Positions 17,382 through 27,236 of a stretch of 42,109 nt of DNA are shown one piece after another. The position numbers and the translations under genes are program-made. The notes under the pieces were generated by a model that did no database searches, was not told where the DNA came from, and saw nothing but the letters and a program-made list of their open reading frames with translations. The stretch comes from Syntrophomonadaceae bacterium (GTDB lineage: Bacteria > Bacillota > Dethiobacteria > DTU022), in assembly GCA_003550645.1 (NCBI GenBank), contig PUKV01000169.1, forward strand, positions 1-42,109. Reading direction: 5' to 3'. Positions within the stretch are counted from its first letter, which is position 1; the number at the start of each line of letters is the position of its first letter.

Positions 17382-19787
17382 ATGCCAAAAGAAGAAAAAC
17401 TGCCGGTCTTGCCTTTACGGGGTGTGCTGGTTTTTCCCAGTATGGTATTGCACCTGGATGTTGGAAGGGAAAGATCTGTATCGGCCCTGGAAAGATCGAT
17501 GATCAATGATAACCGGATTATTTTGATCACCCAGAAAGAGGCGAAGGTTTCGGAACCCTCTGAAGAGGACCTGCATGAGGTAGGGACCCTGGCTACGGTA
17601 AAGCAGATGATTAAACTGCCCGGCGGCACCATCCGGGTCCTGGTCGAAGGTTTGAACAGGGCCAGGATCACAAAAATTTTCACCGAGGAATTGTTTTTTG
17701 AAGCGGAAGCTGAGATTGTTGAAGATGATTGGGAGAAAAGCCAGGAAATAGAGGCCCTGATGAGAAGTGTGCTCAACCAGTTTGAGCAGTACATCAAAAT
17801 CAACCGCAAGGTTCCGCCGGAAACCCTTTCTACAGTTTCCGACATAGAAGAGCCGGGCCGGTTTGCCGATGTTATTGCTTCCCACCTGAGCATGAAAATT
17901 GAGCAAAAACAGGAGCTGCTGGAAGCGATAGGTATTCAAGAACGCCTGGAAAAATTAAATGAAATATTGAGAAGTGAAATCGAGATCCAGGAGATAGAAC
18001 AGAAAATTAATTTAAGGGTCCGCAAGCAGATGGAAGAGACCCAGAAAGAATACTACCTGCGGGAGCAAATGAAAGCGATCCAGAAGGAGCTGGGAGAAAA
18101 AGACGAGAGGGCGGCTGAAGCAGAAGAGTACAGGAACAAGATTGCCGAAGCCACCCTGCCTGAGGAAGTTGAAGAGAAAGCGCTAAAAGAAGTTGACCGT
18201 CTGGAAAAAATGCCTCCTGCTGCAGCCGAGGCTATTGTAATCAGGACCTACCTGGATTGGCTTTTAGAGTTGCCCTGGCAGGAAGAAACTGATGACCGGT
18301 TGGATCTCGATGCAGCCGAGCAGATCCTGGATGAAGATCATTACGGCTTAAAGAATGTCAAGGAAAGAATTATCGAATACCTGGCTGTGCGCCAGCTGGC
18401 TGAAAAGCTAAAAGGGCCAATTCTCTGCCTGGTCGGCCCTCCCGGGGTGGGCAAAACATCCCTGGCTAAATCTGTAGCCAGGGCCCTTGAGCGTAACTTT
18501 GTCCGGATTTCCCTGGGCGGCGTGCGCGATGAGGCTGAAATAAGGGGCCACCGCCGCACCTACATCGGGGCTTTACCGGGCCGGATTATCCAGGGCATGA
18601 GGGAGGCTAAGTCAAAGAACCCCGTTTTCTTGATGGATGAAATTGATAAGATGTCCACGGATTTTAGAGGAGATCCTTCTTCGGCCCTGCTGGAGGTGCT
18701 CGATCCCGAACAGAACAGTGTGTTCAGCGACCATTATATCGAGATGCCTTTCGACCTGTCCCAGGTAATGTTTATAACTACCGGCAACACTTCTTTTAAT
18801 ATTCCCCGTCCTCTTCTTGACCGGATGGAGCTGATCCACATCCCCGGTTACACCGAAGAGGACAAGGTGGAAATAGCCCGCCAGTACCTGATTCCAAAAC
18901 AGCTGAAGGAAAACGGGCTAACAGGTGAGAACCTCCGGATCTCTGAAGGTGCTATCCGGCGGATTATCCGGGAATACACCCGGGAAGCCGGAGTGCGGAA
19001 CCTGGAACGGAACATATCTGCCATCTGCCGCAAGGTGGCCCGGGAAGTAGTCAAGGACCACAAGAAAAAGGTCCGGTTGACCAATAATAACCTGCAGAAA
19101 TACCTGGGCATACCCCGTTATCGCTATGGCGTGGCAGAGAAAAAGGATGAAGTTGGAGTGGCTACGGGATTGGCCTGGACAGAGAGTGGAGGCGATCTGC
19201 TTTCAATTGAAGTTTCCCTGATGAAGGGTAAGGGTAAAATGACCCTGACCGGGCAGCTGGGTGAAATTATGCAGGAATCGGCCAAGGCGGCGATGAGCTA
19301 TATCCGCTCCCGGGCTGATGCGCTTGGATTGGAAGAAAACTTTTATGAAGAAATGGATATCCACATCCATGTGCCCGAAGGGGCTATTCCCAAGGACGGG
19401 CCTTCTGCGGGGATTGCTATGGCTACCGCCCTGGCATCGGCTTTTACCCGGATTCCGGTCAGGAATGATGTTACCATGACCGGGGAAATCACCCTGCGGG
19501 GAAGGGCCCTGCCGGTTGGTGGTGTGAAGGAGAAAATGCTGGCTGCACACCGGGCTGGAATTAAGTATATGCTTATGCCTGCAGAGAACCGCCGGGATTT
19601 AACCGATGTGCCTGCAAATGTTAAACGTAAAGTTGAAGTCAAGATGGTTGAGCATATGGACGAGGTGCTGGAAATGGCCCTGGCCGAAACGCTTGAAGGC
19701 ATCAAAAGTAAACTTCCGGATAAAAGGCTCAGCAAAGAAGAGCTGGAACTGCCCGAAGAAAACCGGGATTCTTCGATCCGCCACTAA
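17382..19787 (+). CDS. lon: ATP-dependent protease Lon
   Basis: [27 protein letters not shown], catalytic [11 protein letters not shown]. Confidence 0.97.
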   Translation: MPKEEKLPVLPLRGVLVFPSMVLHLDVGRERSVSALERSMINDNRIILITQKEAKVSEPSEEDLHEVGTLATVKQMIKLPGGTIRVLVEGLNRARITKIFTEELFFEAEAEIVEDDWEKSQEIEALMRSVLNQFEQYIKINRKVPPETLSTVSDIEEPGRFADVIASHLSMKIEQKQELLEAIGIQERLEKLNEILRSEIEIQEIEQKINLRVRKQMEETQKEYYLREQMKAIQKELGEKDERAAEAEEYRNKIAEATLPEEVEEKALKEVDRLEKMPPAAAEAIVIRTYLDWLLELPWQEETDDRLDLDAAEQILDEDHYGLKNVKERIIEYLAVRQLAEKLKGPILCLVGPPGVGKTSLAKSVARALERNFVRISLGGVRDEAEIRGHRRTYIGALPGRIIQGMREAKSKNPVFLMDEIDKMSTDFRGDPSSALLEVLDPEQNSVFSDHYIEMPFDLSQVMFITTGNTSFNIPRPLLDRMELIHIPGYTEEDKVEIARQYLIPKQLKENGLTGENLRISEGAIRRIIREYTREAGVRNLERNISAICRKVAREVVKDHKKKVRLTNNNLQKYLGIPRYRYGVAEKKDEVGVATGLAWTESGGDLLSIEVSLMKGKGKMTLTGQLGEIMQESAKAAMSYIRSRADALGLEENFYEEMDIHIHVPEGAIPKDGPSAGIAMATALASAFTRIPVRNDVTMTGEITLRGRALPVGGVKEKMLAAHRAGIKYMLMPAENRRDLTDVPANVKRKVEVKMVEHMDEVLEMALAETLEGIKSKLPDKRLSKEELELPEENRDSSIRH

Positions 19788-19804
19788 AAATAAAAGGTGA
19801 AACA

Positions 19805-20392
19805 GTGAAAATAAAGCAGGCAGAATTGAAAGCCGCAGCCTACGGCTTAGAGCAATTTCCGGGCTGGGAAGTTCCTGAAATTTCCTTTTTGGGCCGTTCT
19901 AATGTCGGTAAATCATCTTTGATCAATAAGCTGATTGGACGTAAGAACCTGGCCCGGACCAGTTCGACTCCGGGTAAAACCCGGGGCCTTTATTTTTACC
20001 TGCTCAACGGAAAAATATGCTTTGTGGATCTGCCCGGTTACGGTTATGCCAAAGTATCCAAAAAAGAACGCCAGCGCTGGGCGCCAATCATCGAAGAATA
20101 CCTGGAAACCAGGAGCAACCTTTATGGATGCATACACCTGATCGACAGCCGCCATGAACCGACACAAGACGATATGTTGATGGCAGAGTGGCTGCGGGTA
20201 CACAGTATTGCCCGGGTTACCGTGGGCACAAAAGCTGACAAGCTTTCCCGGGGTGCTCTTGCCCGGCAAATCCAGGTGATCAGGGCCCGGCTGGGTTTGT
20301 TCGAAGAAGAACTGCTGGTCCCCTTTTCCGCTCGCACCGGAAGCGGCCGGGATCAGCTTTGGAAAGCGATTGGCGGCCTTCTGCCGCACTGA
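19805..20392 (+). CDS. engB: Ribosome biogenesis GTP-binding protein EngB/YsxC
   Basis: GRSNVGKSSLINKL, TSSTPGKTRGLYFY, VDLPGYGYAKVSK; canonical position after lon. Confidence 0.95.
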   Translation: MKIKQAELKAAAYGLEQFPGWEVPEISFLGRSNVGKSSLINKLIGRKNLARTSSTPGKTRGLYFYLLNGKICFVDLPGYGYAKVSKKERQRWAPIIEEYLETRSNLYGCIHLIDSRHEPTQDDMLMAEWLRVHSIARVTVGTKADKLSRGALARQIQVIRARLGLFEEELLVPFSARTGSGRDQLWKAIGGLLPH

Positions 20393-20417
20393 TTTTTGCG
20401 AAATGGAGGAATTAACA

Positions 20418-21200
20418 ATGCCAGTAGCAGGAATAGATATAGGATCACTTACAGCTGAAGTGGTGGTCTTTGATAAGGGAAAGGTAGTTAATTCAGTAAT
20501 TCTGCCCACGGGTGCCAACAGCAGGGGTGCCGCCGAAAAAGCGATGGAAAAAGCCCTTCATGAATCCGGACTGGAAAGGTCAGACCTGGAATTTGTCGTG
20601 GCTACGGGCTACGGGCGGGTCAGCATTGACTTTGCCAGCAAACGGATTACGGAGATAACCTGCCACGGCCGGGGAGCATATTTTCTCGATCCCTCTGTTA
20701 GAACAGTTATCGATATCGGGGGGCAGGACAGCAAAGTGATCCTAATGAGCGATAATGGCCGGGTTTTAGATTTTGCCATGAACGACAAATGCGCCGCCGG
20801 GACCGGGAGGTTTCTTGAGGTCATGGCCCAGGCCCTGGAGGTGGAGCTGGAAAACCTGGCCGGGTTGAGCAACCAGGCCAAAGAAACAGTATCGATCAGC
20901 AGTATGTGTACGGTATTTGCCGAATCGGAAGTAGTTTCCTTGATTGCCCGGGGCCTGCCGCGTGAAGATATTGCCCGGGGCCTGCATCAAGCTATAGCCG
21001 ATCGCACCGCCGGGCTGGTGCGCCGGGTCGGGCTGGAGGAGAAAGTGATGATTACCGGCGGAGTGGCTAAAAACGCTGCCGTGGTTAAAGCCCTCAACGA
21101 GAAGCTGAACCTAAATTTGCTTGTTCCCGAAGAACCGCAGATAGTAGGGGCCCTTGGTGCGGCCCTGCTGGCCCAGGATGAACTGGCCCAGAAAAAATGA
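20418..21200 (+). CDS. Acyl-CoA dehydratase activase (BadF/BadG/HgdC family)
   Basis: GIDIGSLTAEVVVFD, DIGGQDSKVI, NDKCAAGTGRFLEVMA, TGGVAKNAAV; aaatggagga RBS before ATG 20418. Confidence 0.92.
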   Translation: MPVAGIDIGSLTAEVVVFDKGKVVNSVILPTGANSRGAAEKAMEKALHESGLERSDLEFVVATGYGRVSIDFASKRITEITCHGRGAYFLDPSVRTVIDIGGQDSKVILMSDNGRVLDFAMNDKCAAGTGRFLEVMAQALEVELENLAGLSNQAKETVSISSMCTVFAESEVVSLIARGLPREDIARGLHQAIADRTAGLVRRVGLEEKVMITGGVAKNAAVVKALNEKLNLNLLVPEEPQIVGALGAALLAQDELAQKK

Positions 21201-21282
21201 TTCTGTTGATATCTTGAAATTACAATCTACAAAAGAAGCTCGAGCAATAGACAGTGCTGATCGGGTCTTTTACCTGAAATCT

Positions 21283-21876
21283 TTATACAGCTAAGGTATG
21301 CCCAAGCCCGTTACGTTCGAGTGTTTTTTTGAGCTGCAGTCCCAACCATGCCGCCAGTAAAACCTTAAGCAGGTCAAGAGGAATGAAAGGCAGAACTCCC
21401 ACAATTATGGCCTGGTAAGCACTGTAACCCATGATCAGGCTTAGCTGCAGGGCTCCGCAGAAATAGATTACAGCCAGTGCTGCCACCATGGCTGCTGTAC
21501 TATTTATAATTGTGGAAGGCCCTTTTTTTTCGGTAACCAGGCCGATAATGTAAACCGCCGGCAAGAAGCCCCACAGGTAACCGCCGCCGGGTCCGGTCAG
21601 GATATGCATCCCTCCTCGAGCCAGGGAAAAAACCGGCGCCCCGGCAGCTCCCAGCAGGAGATAGGCGGTAATTGACAGAAAGGCGGCTCTTTTTCCAAGC
21701 ATGCTGCCGGCCAAAAAAATTCCCAGCACCTGGCCGGTGAAGGGGACCGGGCTGAAAGGTACCGGGATGGCAAACTGGGCCAGGACAGCAATCAGGGCGG
21801 TAAAGAGGGCGCTCATAGTCAGCTTTCTCAGGCTAACAGGCTTACTAGTGGTTTTTTGGTTAGCTAAGTTCGCCAT
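21283..21876 (-). CDS. bioY: Biotin transporter BioY
   Basis: BioY-like PVPFSPVPFTGQVLGIFLAG, LLLGAAGAPVFS, GGMHILTGPGGGYLWGFLPAVYIIG; ATG overlaps the birA stop. Confidence 0.92.
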   Translation of the reverse strand: MANLANQKTTSKPVSLRKLTMSALFTALIAVLAQFAIPVPFSPVPFTGQVLGIFLAGSMLGKRAAFLSITAYLLLGAAGAPVFSLARGGMHILTGPGGGYLWGFLPAVYIIGLVTEKKGPSTIINSTAAMVAALAVIYFCGALQLSLIMGYSAYQAIIVGVLPFIPLDLLKVLLAAWLGLQLKKTLERNGLGHTLAV

Positions 21877-22801
21877 AATAGATCCTGTGCATTGCCCCCT
21901 TTTTATCCATAAGAAGAAGTGAACCATCATTATCCAGGTCGGAAGCCAGCCCCTCCAGGGAGCCCCCCGCCCATGTTACCTTTACTTCCTGCCCGAGGAA
22001 AGAATGGTAGGCCAGGAGTCTGTCCCGGAAAGGGGCAAACCCTTCCTTCATGAATAAGGCGTAAGCCCTGCAGAGATCTTCCCACAGCAACAAGAAAAGC
22101 GCAGTGCGGTCATACACCTGGTTGCTTGCAGCCAAAAGAGATGTGGACCGCTGTTTAAGTTCAGCGGGAAATTCAGCTGCATGCTTGTTGACATTTAAAC
22201 CAACTCCGATGACAAGGTACTCAATCCGGTCCGGTTCCCCCTTGATTTCGCTCAAGATACCCCCGAATTTATTTCCCTTGATCAGCAGGTCATTCGGCCA
22301 TTTGATTTTTACTGGCAGCCCGTGTCCGCTGTGCAAGCTGTTAGCCAGGGTCGCTGCTGTTACCAGGGTAACCGGTGCGGCGGCAGCCGGGGAGATCTTT
22401 TCCGGGCGCAGGACTATTGAAAACCACAACCCGCTGTGCGCCGGGGAAAACCAGCTGCGGCCCAGGCGGCCGCGACCTTTTAACTGTTCTTCGGCTATGA
22501 CCGTGGTGTATGAAGGGCAGCCTTCTTCGGCCAGGCGGCGGGCAATTAAGTTTGTGGAGTCAACTTCCTGAAAAAATTTTATTCCACGCTCTTCAAGGTG
22601 GCTTTTGTTTAACCGGTCCGGTTCTTCTTCCAGGCGGTAGCCGCAGTTCTGGCGGGCATTAATCCGGTATCCTGCCCGGCGCAGGCTACAAACCTGTTTC
22701 CACACCGCCGCCCGGCTGATGCCGAGTTCCTTGCTGATGCTACTGCCGGAGATGTAACGGTTCCGGTTGTTTTGCAGGTATTCCAAAATATTTGTTTTCA
22801 T
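21860..22801 (-). CDS. birA: Bifunctional biotin-[acetyl-CoA-carboxylase] ligase / biotin operon repressor
   Basis: N-terminal HTH (SGSSISKELGISRAAVWKQVCSLRRAGYRI), catalytic GRGRLGRSWFSP, IKWPNDLLI; start taken as ATG 22801 (the ORF opens at 22816). Confidence 0.93.
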   Translation of the reverse strand: MKTNILEYLQNNRNRYISGSSISKELGISRAAVWKQVCSLRRAGYRINARQNCGYRLEEEPDRLNKSHLEERGIKFFQEVDSTNLIARRLAEEGCPSYTTVIAEEQLKGRGRLGRSWFSPAHSGLWFSIVLRPEKISPAAAAPVTLVTAATLANSLHSGHGLPVKIKWPNDLLIKGNKFGGILSEIKGEPDRIEYLVIGVGLNVNKHAAEFPAELKQRSTSLLAASNQVYDRTALFLLLWEDLCRAYALFMKEGFAPFRDRLLAYHSFLGQEVKVTWAGGSLEGLASDLDNDGSLLLMDKKGAMHRIYYGELS

Positions 22802-22830
22802 ACTACCCCCGGGCACAATAGTTTGTTAGA

Positions 22831-22859
22831 ATAGTATCGGAATGAAATGAGATTGTCAA
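22831..22859 (-). promoter_or_regulatory. Putative sigma-A promoter of birA-bioY (TTGACA-N17-TACTAT)
   Basis: Minus strand: -35 at 22859-22854, -10 at 22836-22831. Confidence 0.65.
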
Positions 22860-22889
22860 CCTGTGTTCAGGTTTTGGCGGTTTACAATC
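22851..22889. promoter_or_regulatory. BirA-type operator GATTGTCAACC-N17-GGTTTACAATC
   Basis: 11-nt inverted arms matching at 10/11; matches the TTGTnAACC...GGTTnACAA BirA pattern; covers the predicted -35. Confidence 0.72.
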
Positions 22890-22965
22890 TTCCCGCCTGT
22901 TCGTCAGGGTTTGTAAAGACTAATTTTTTTTGTGCCTGTCCAACTTACGGCGACTGGTATTGTCC

Positions 22966-23019
22966 AGACTGCTTAAGAAAACTAAGGCGAACATAAAGTG
23001 CAGTTTTCTTGAGCAGGCT
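22966..23019. repeat. Imperfect inverted repeat in the birA/gdhA intergenic region
   Basis: AGACTGCTTAAGAAAACT (22966-22983) against AGTTTTCTTGAGCAGGCT (23002-23019), 16/18 match. Confidence 0.6.
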
Positions 23020-23203
23020 AAGCGGTTAAAATTTTTTTTGTCCAGATTTAGCTGCTGCAGCTCAGAAGAGAAAATCAATGGGACCAGGGCTTTAGAATAG
23101 CGGGTGGGTTTGTTTTGGGCCAGGTCAAAAAAAAAGCGCAGTTTGTTTAAACTTCGCTCAAGGATATATATAAAAAGAGGGGGTCAACTCACTTATTATT
23201 ATA

Positions 23204-23280
23204 AGGTCAGAACATTACAGGATTATTACAAGGGCATTGTTTTTTAATTACATTTTTATCAAAACAATGTAAACTGACCT
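23204..23280. repeat. Nested inverted repeats upstream of gdhA
   Basis: Outer AGGTCAG/CTGACCT (23204-23210 / 23274-23280); inner CATTGTTTT/AAAACAATG (23235-23243 / 23261-23269). Confidence 0.5.
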
Positions 23281-23485
23281 GATAAAATCAAACTGGTGCC
23301 GGTGGTCTCCGACAACTAAAAACTTTAGGCAATAATTAAAAATATAGAGACAAGAAATATTTTGCAGGACAAAATATACTTAAGGCGAATAGCTAAAAGC
23401 GGGATGATAGCAATGATTATTACTTTTTGGGGAAGTGGAAGGGGTTCCCGGAAAAGTTTAATAAATAATTAGTTCAGGAGGTTGT

Positions 23486-24781
23486 TTGATGTCTAAGAAT
23501 GTCGAAGAAACAGTTACCACCGATGATACCCTAAAGGCGACGCTCAGCTTGATCAGGCAGGCGGTGGAACAGCTGGAGATGTCCAATGACGTCTACGAAT
23601 GTCTTCGGGTACCGACCCGGTTCGTAGAAGCTGCCGTACCGGTAGAAATGGACGACGGCTCCATGAAAGTATTTACCGGCTACAGGTCACAGCATAACAA
23701 TGTATTAGGGCCTTACAAGGGTGGAATCAGGTTTCATCCCGATTCAACCGCCGACGAGGTTAAAGCTCTTTCCATGTGGATGACGCTAAAGTGTGCCCTG
23801 GTCGGGACGCCTTTTGGCGGAGGCAAAGGGGCGGTTGTTTGTGATCCGCGGAAAATGTCAACCAAAGAGATTGAAAAAATTGCCAGGGGGTATGTCCGGG
23901 CCATGGGAACCGTACTCGGTCCGGAGACAGACATACCCGCCCCCGATGTTTATACCAACGCCCAGGTAATGGCCTGGATGGCCGATGAATATTCGACCAT
24001 TATGCGAGAGCCAAACTTCGGGGTTGTTACCGGTAAGCCGATTGCCGTGGGCGGATGTGTGGGCCGTGAAGAAGCCACCTCCAGGGGTTGTGTCTATATC
24101 GCCAAGGAAGCGGCCCGTACTCTCGATATACCCGTCAAAGGGGCCAGGGTAGCGATTCAGGGCGCCGGCAACGTGGGCGGTTTTGCCGCCCTGCTGATGG
24201 CTGAAGAGGGTGCCAAGATCGTCGGAATCAGCGACTCCAGGAGCGGAGTTTACGATCCGGCCGGCCTGGATATTCAGCCTGTTATTGAGCATAAAAAGAG
24301 TACCGGCAGCCTGGACGGGATTACCGGGGTAAAGGAAATAACCAACGAAGAGCTCCTTGCCCTTGACTGCGATATCCTGATCCCGGCAGCGATGGAAAAC
24401 CAGATTACCGGCAAAAATGCCGCCGATGTCAAGGCCAAAATAGTGGTGGAAGGCGCAAACGGTCCTACCACTCCCGAAGGAGACCAGATCCTGAAGGAAA
24501 ACGATGTCCTGTTAGTGCCTGACGTAATGGCTAACAGCGGCGGGGTTACCGTATCCTATTTTGAGTGGGTCCAGAACAACTACGGCTTTAGCTGGGATTT
24601 TGCCACTGTTGACAAGCATCTTCGGGAAAAAATGGTGGAAGCATTTAGCAATGTCTACGGTTTTTACTGTGAAAGATGTGTTGGATCGGATATGCGAACC
24701 GGTGCTTACATGTATGCTATCAAGAAGTTAGCGGAAGCAATGCAGTACCGGGGCTGGATCCGGAATGGTATTTATACCTGA
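23486..24781 (+). CDS. gdhA: Glu/Leu/Phe/Val dehydrogenase (glutamate dehydrogenase)
   Basis: YRSQHNNVLGPYKGGIRFHP, TLKCALVGTPFGGGKGAVVCDP, QGAGNVGGFAA, VEGANGPTTPE. Confidence 0.94.
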   Translation: MMSKNVEETVTTDDTLKATLSLIRQAVEQLEMSNDVYECLRVPTRFVEAAVPVEMDDGSMKVFTGYRSQHNNVLGPYKGGIRFHPDSTADEVKALSMWMTLKCALVGTPFGGGKGAVVCDPRKMSTKEIEKIARGYVRAMGTVLGPETDIPAPDVYTNAQVMAWMADEYSTIMREPNFGVVTGKPIAVGGCVGREEATSRGCVYIAKEAARTLDIPVKGARVAIQGAGNVGGFAALLMAEEGAKIVGISDSRSGVYDPAGLDIQPVIEHKKSTGSLDGITGVKEITNEELLALDCDILIPAAMENQITGKNAADVKAKIVVEGANGPTTPEGDQILKENDVLLVPDVMANSGGVTVSYFEWVQNNYGFSWDFATVDKHLREKMVEAFSNVYGFYCERCVGSDMRTGAYMYAIKKLAEAMQYRGWIRNGIYT

Positions 24782-24838
24782 AAGCGGTAGCTTTAGCGCC
24801 TATAACTAAGATTTAATGATTAGAAAAGGGCTTTTTGG

Positions 24839-24869
24839 AGCAGGGGAGGGTTTAGTGCCTGCCCCTGCT
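24839..24869 (+). terminator. Hairpin downstream of gdhA, probable terminator
   Basis: AGCAGGGG/CCCCTGCT stem; no strong T-run. Confidence 0.4.
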
Positions 24870-25040
24870 TCGCCCGGCGGTTTGCTTATTATTTCAGAAA
24901 AATATAAGTTAGATGTAAATAAATTAAATATATAGAGAGATTTGTAGGATCTTATTGTTATTTCTAGCAAAATGGGAGATAGCACTGTAATTAGGTTTAT
25001 TTGTATAAAATGCCAGGTTTGATTCAAAGGAGGATTTTTT

Positions 25041-25301
25041 TTGGCGCAAGCTAACAAAGGTGATCATACTGCGGATCTTTTTATCAAGGAAGAATGGTGT
25101 AAAGGATGCGGTATTTGTGTAGCTTTCTGTCCCAGGGAGGCTCTTTTTTTGGATGAAAAGAGTAAAGCCCAAAAAGATAAGGAAAAATGCACAATGTGCG
25201 GCATCTGTGAAACATTTTGCCCAGACTTTGCAATTTCATTGATCAAGAGGAGGCTTTCTGCAAATGCCGGAGACGAAACCGGTTTTGATGCAAGGGAATG
25301 A
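25041..25301 (+). CDS. korD: 2-oxoacid:ferredoxin oxidoreductase, delta (ferredoxin-like 4Fe-4S) subunit
   Basis: CKGCGICVAFCPREAL and CTMCGICETFCPDFAI; TTG start after aaaggagga. Confidence 0.88.
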   Translation: MAQANKGDHTADLFIKEEWCKGCGICVAFCPREALFLDEKSKAQKDKEKCTMCGICETFCPDFAISLIKRRLSANAGDETGFDARE

Positions 25302-26394
25302 AGCCTGTGCTGAGGGAGCGATCAGTGCGGGAGTTCGTTTTTATGCCGGGTACCCTATAACTCCTTCTACAGAGGTAGCTGAACGGATGGCTGCGAGGCT
25401 GCCTGACCTGGGGGGAGTTTTTATTCAGATGGAGGATGAAATAGCCAGCATGGCTGCTGTAATCGGTGCCTCCATTGGCGGTATGAGAACTATTACCGCC
25501 ACCAGCGGACCCGGTTTTTCACTGAAGCAGGAAAACATCGGTTATGCCATTATGGCCGAAATACCCTGCGTTATTGTTGATGTTCAGCGGATGGGGCCCA
25601 GTACAGGTGTTCCAACCGCCCCTTCACAGGGCGATGTAATGCAGGCCCGCTGGGGCACACACGGTGACCACCCTGTTATTGTGTTTTCACCCTCTTCGGT
25701 ATACGAAACCTATTACCTCACTATAGCTGCTGTTAATTTAAGTCAAAAACTGAGACAGCCGGTTATATTGCTCTTGGATGAAGTAATCGGCCATATGAGG
25801 GAAAAGGTTACAATTCCCCGGGATAGTAAATTAATGGTGGAAAAGGTCAGCGATAAAGTACCTGCTGATTGGAAACCCTATGATGAGAAAGGGCTTACTC
25901 CCCTGGTTCCGTTTGGTTTTGGTCACTATTACCATGTGACCGGCCTGTTCCACGACCAGTATGGATTCCCCACCGGGGATCCGCCCCAGGTAGAACGGTC
26001 CCTGGACCGGATCCATGAGAAGCTGGAAAAATCGAGGGATGAAGTGGTGCTGACAAACTATATCGGCCACAAAGAGCCCCGGGTAGTGATTGTGACTTAC
26101 GGTTGTTCAGTGCGTTCAGCCAGGGCGGTGGTTAAAAAAGCTTATTGGAATAACCGTCAACCTGTTGGACTTCTAAGCCTGCAGACCCTGTGGCCCTTCC
26201 CGGACCGCGAGGTAAAAGAACTTGCTAAGAAAGCCGATGTGATTATAGTGCCGGAAATGAATATGGGCCAGATCATTAGCGAAGTGGAACGTCATGTGAA
26301 AGGTGAAGCGGAGGTTATTCCGCTCAATCGTTATGATGGCGAGATGATCAGCCCGGATCAGATTTCTGACTTAATGGGGAGGTGGCTGTCATAG
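25264..26394 (+). CDS. korA: 2-oxoacid:ferredoxin oxidoreductase, alpha subunit
   Basis: QGNEACAEGAISAGVRFYAGYPITPSTEVAE, ATSGPGFSLKQENIGYA, GPSTGVPTAPSQGD. Confidence 0.93.
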   Translation: MPETKPVLMQGNEACAEGAISAGVRFYAGYPITPSTEVAERMAARLPDLGGVFIQMEDEIASMAAVIGASIGGMRTITATSGPGFSLKQENIGYAIMAEIPCVIVDVQRMGPSTGVPTAPSQGDVMQARWGTHGDHPVIVFSPSSVYETYYLTIAAVNLSQKLRQPVILLLDEVIGHMREKVTIPRDSKLMVEKVSDKVPADWKPYDEKGLTPLVPFGFGHYYHVTGLFHDQYGFPTGDPPQVERSLDRIHEKLEKSRDEVVLTNYIGHKEPRVVIVTYGCSVRSARAVVKKAYWNNRQPVGLLSLQTLWPFPDREVKELAKKADVIIVPEMNMGQIISEVERHVKGEAEVIPLNRYDGEMISPDQISDLMGRWLS

Positions 26395-27218
26395 AACAGT
26401 TAACACAGGATTTTTTAAGGACCAAGAAGCTACCCCATATCTGGTGTCCCGGGTGTGGTAATGGAATTGTCACTGCGGCCCTGGTCAGGGCGATCGAAAG
26501 GGCTGATTACGACCAGCGTGATGTGGTGATCGTATCCGGTATCGGATGTTCTTCACGGGCGGCAGGGTATTTGAACTTCAACACCCTGCACACTACCCAC
26601 GGCCGGGCCCTGGCCTTTGCCACCGGTTTGAAGATGGCCAGGCCTGAATTGAAGCTGTTTGTAATTATGGGTGACGGTGACTGCAGCGCTATCGGCGGCA
26701 ATCACTTTATTCATTCGGCCAGGAGAAATATTGATTTGAATGCCATAGTAGTCAATAACCACATTTACGGTATGACCGGCGGCCAGCATTCCCCGCTGAC
26801 CCCAACCGGTAAAAGGGCGACTACCGCTCCCCGTGGAACCCTGGAACGGGAATTTAACCTTTTAGATCTGGCCAGGGGAGCAGGCTCTACTTTTGGGGCC
26901 AGGGGCAATGCCGCTCAGCCCCGGCAGCTGGAACAGCTGATCGCAAGGGCTGCCAAACATAAAGGCTTTTCAGTAGTCGAAGCTCTTTCACCATGCCCGA
27001 TTGCTTACGGCAGGAGAAACAAGCTGGGCGGGCCTGTTGACATGCTGAAAAATATGAAGGAAAGCAGCATTTCCATAGAACGGGCTGCCGGTAAGGAAGA
27101 TTCTGAGCTGGAAGGTAAAACCATCACCGGGGTTATTTATCAAGATGAAGTTCCTGAATACGCCGCCGAGTACTATTATTCTATCGGTAAAGAAATACCG
27201 GTTAATACAGGCGGTTAA
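26382..27218 (+). CDS. korB: 2-oxoacid:ferredoxin oxidoreductase, beta (TPP-binding) subunit
   Basis: WCPGCGNGIV, GIGCSSRAAGYLNFNTLHTTHGRALAFATG, GDGDCSAIGGNHFIH, NNHIYGMTGGQ. Confidence 0.93.
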   Translation: MAVIEQLTQDFLRTKKLPHIWCPGCGNGIVTAALVRAIERADYDQRDVVIVSGIGCSSRAAGYLNFNTLHTTHGRALAFATGLKMARPELKLFVIMGDGDCSAIGGNHFIHSARRNIDLNAIVVNNHIYGMTGGQHSPLTPTGKRATTAPRGTLEREFNLLDLARGAGSTFGARGNAAQPRQLEQLIARAAKHKGFSVVEALSPCPIAYGRRNKLGGPVDMLKNMKESSISIERAAGKEDSELEGKTITGVIYQDEVPEYAAEYYYSIGKEIPVNTGG

Positions 27219-27236
27219 CAAGCGGAGGGAATAGCT

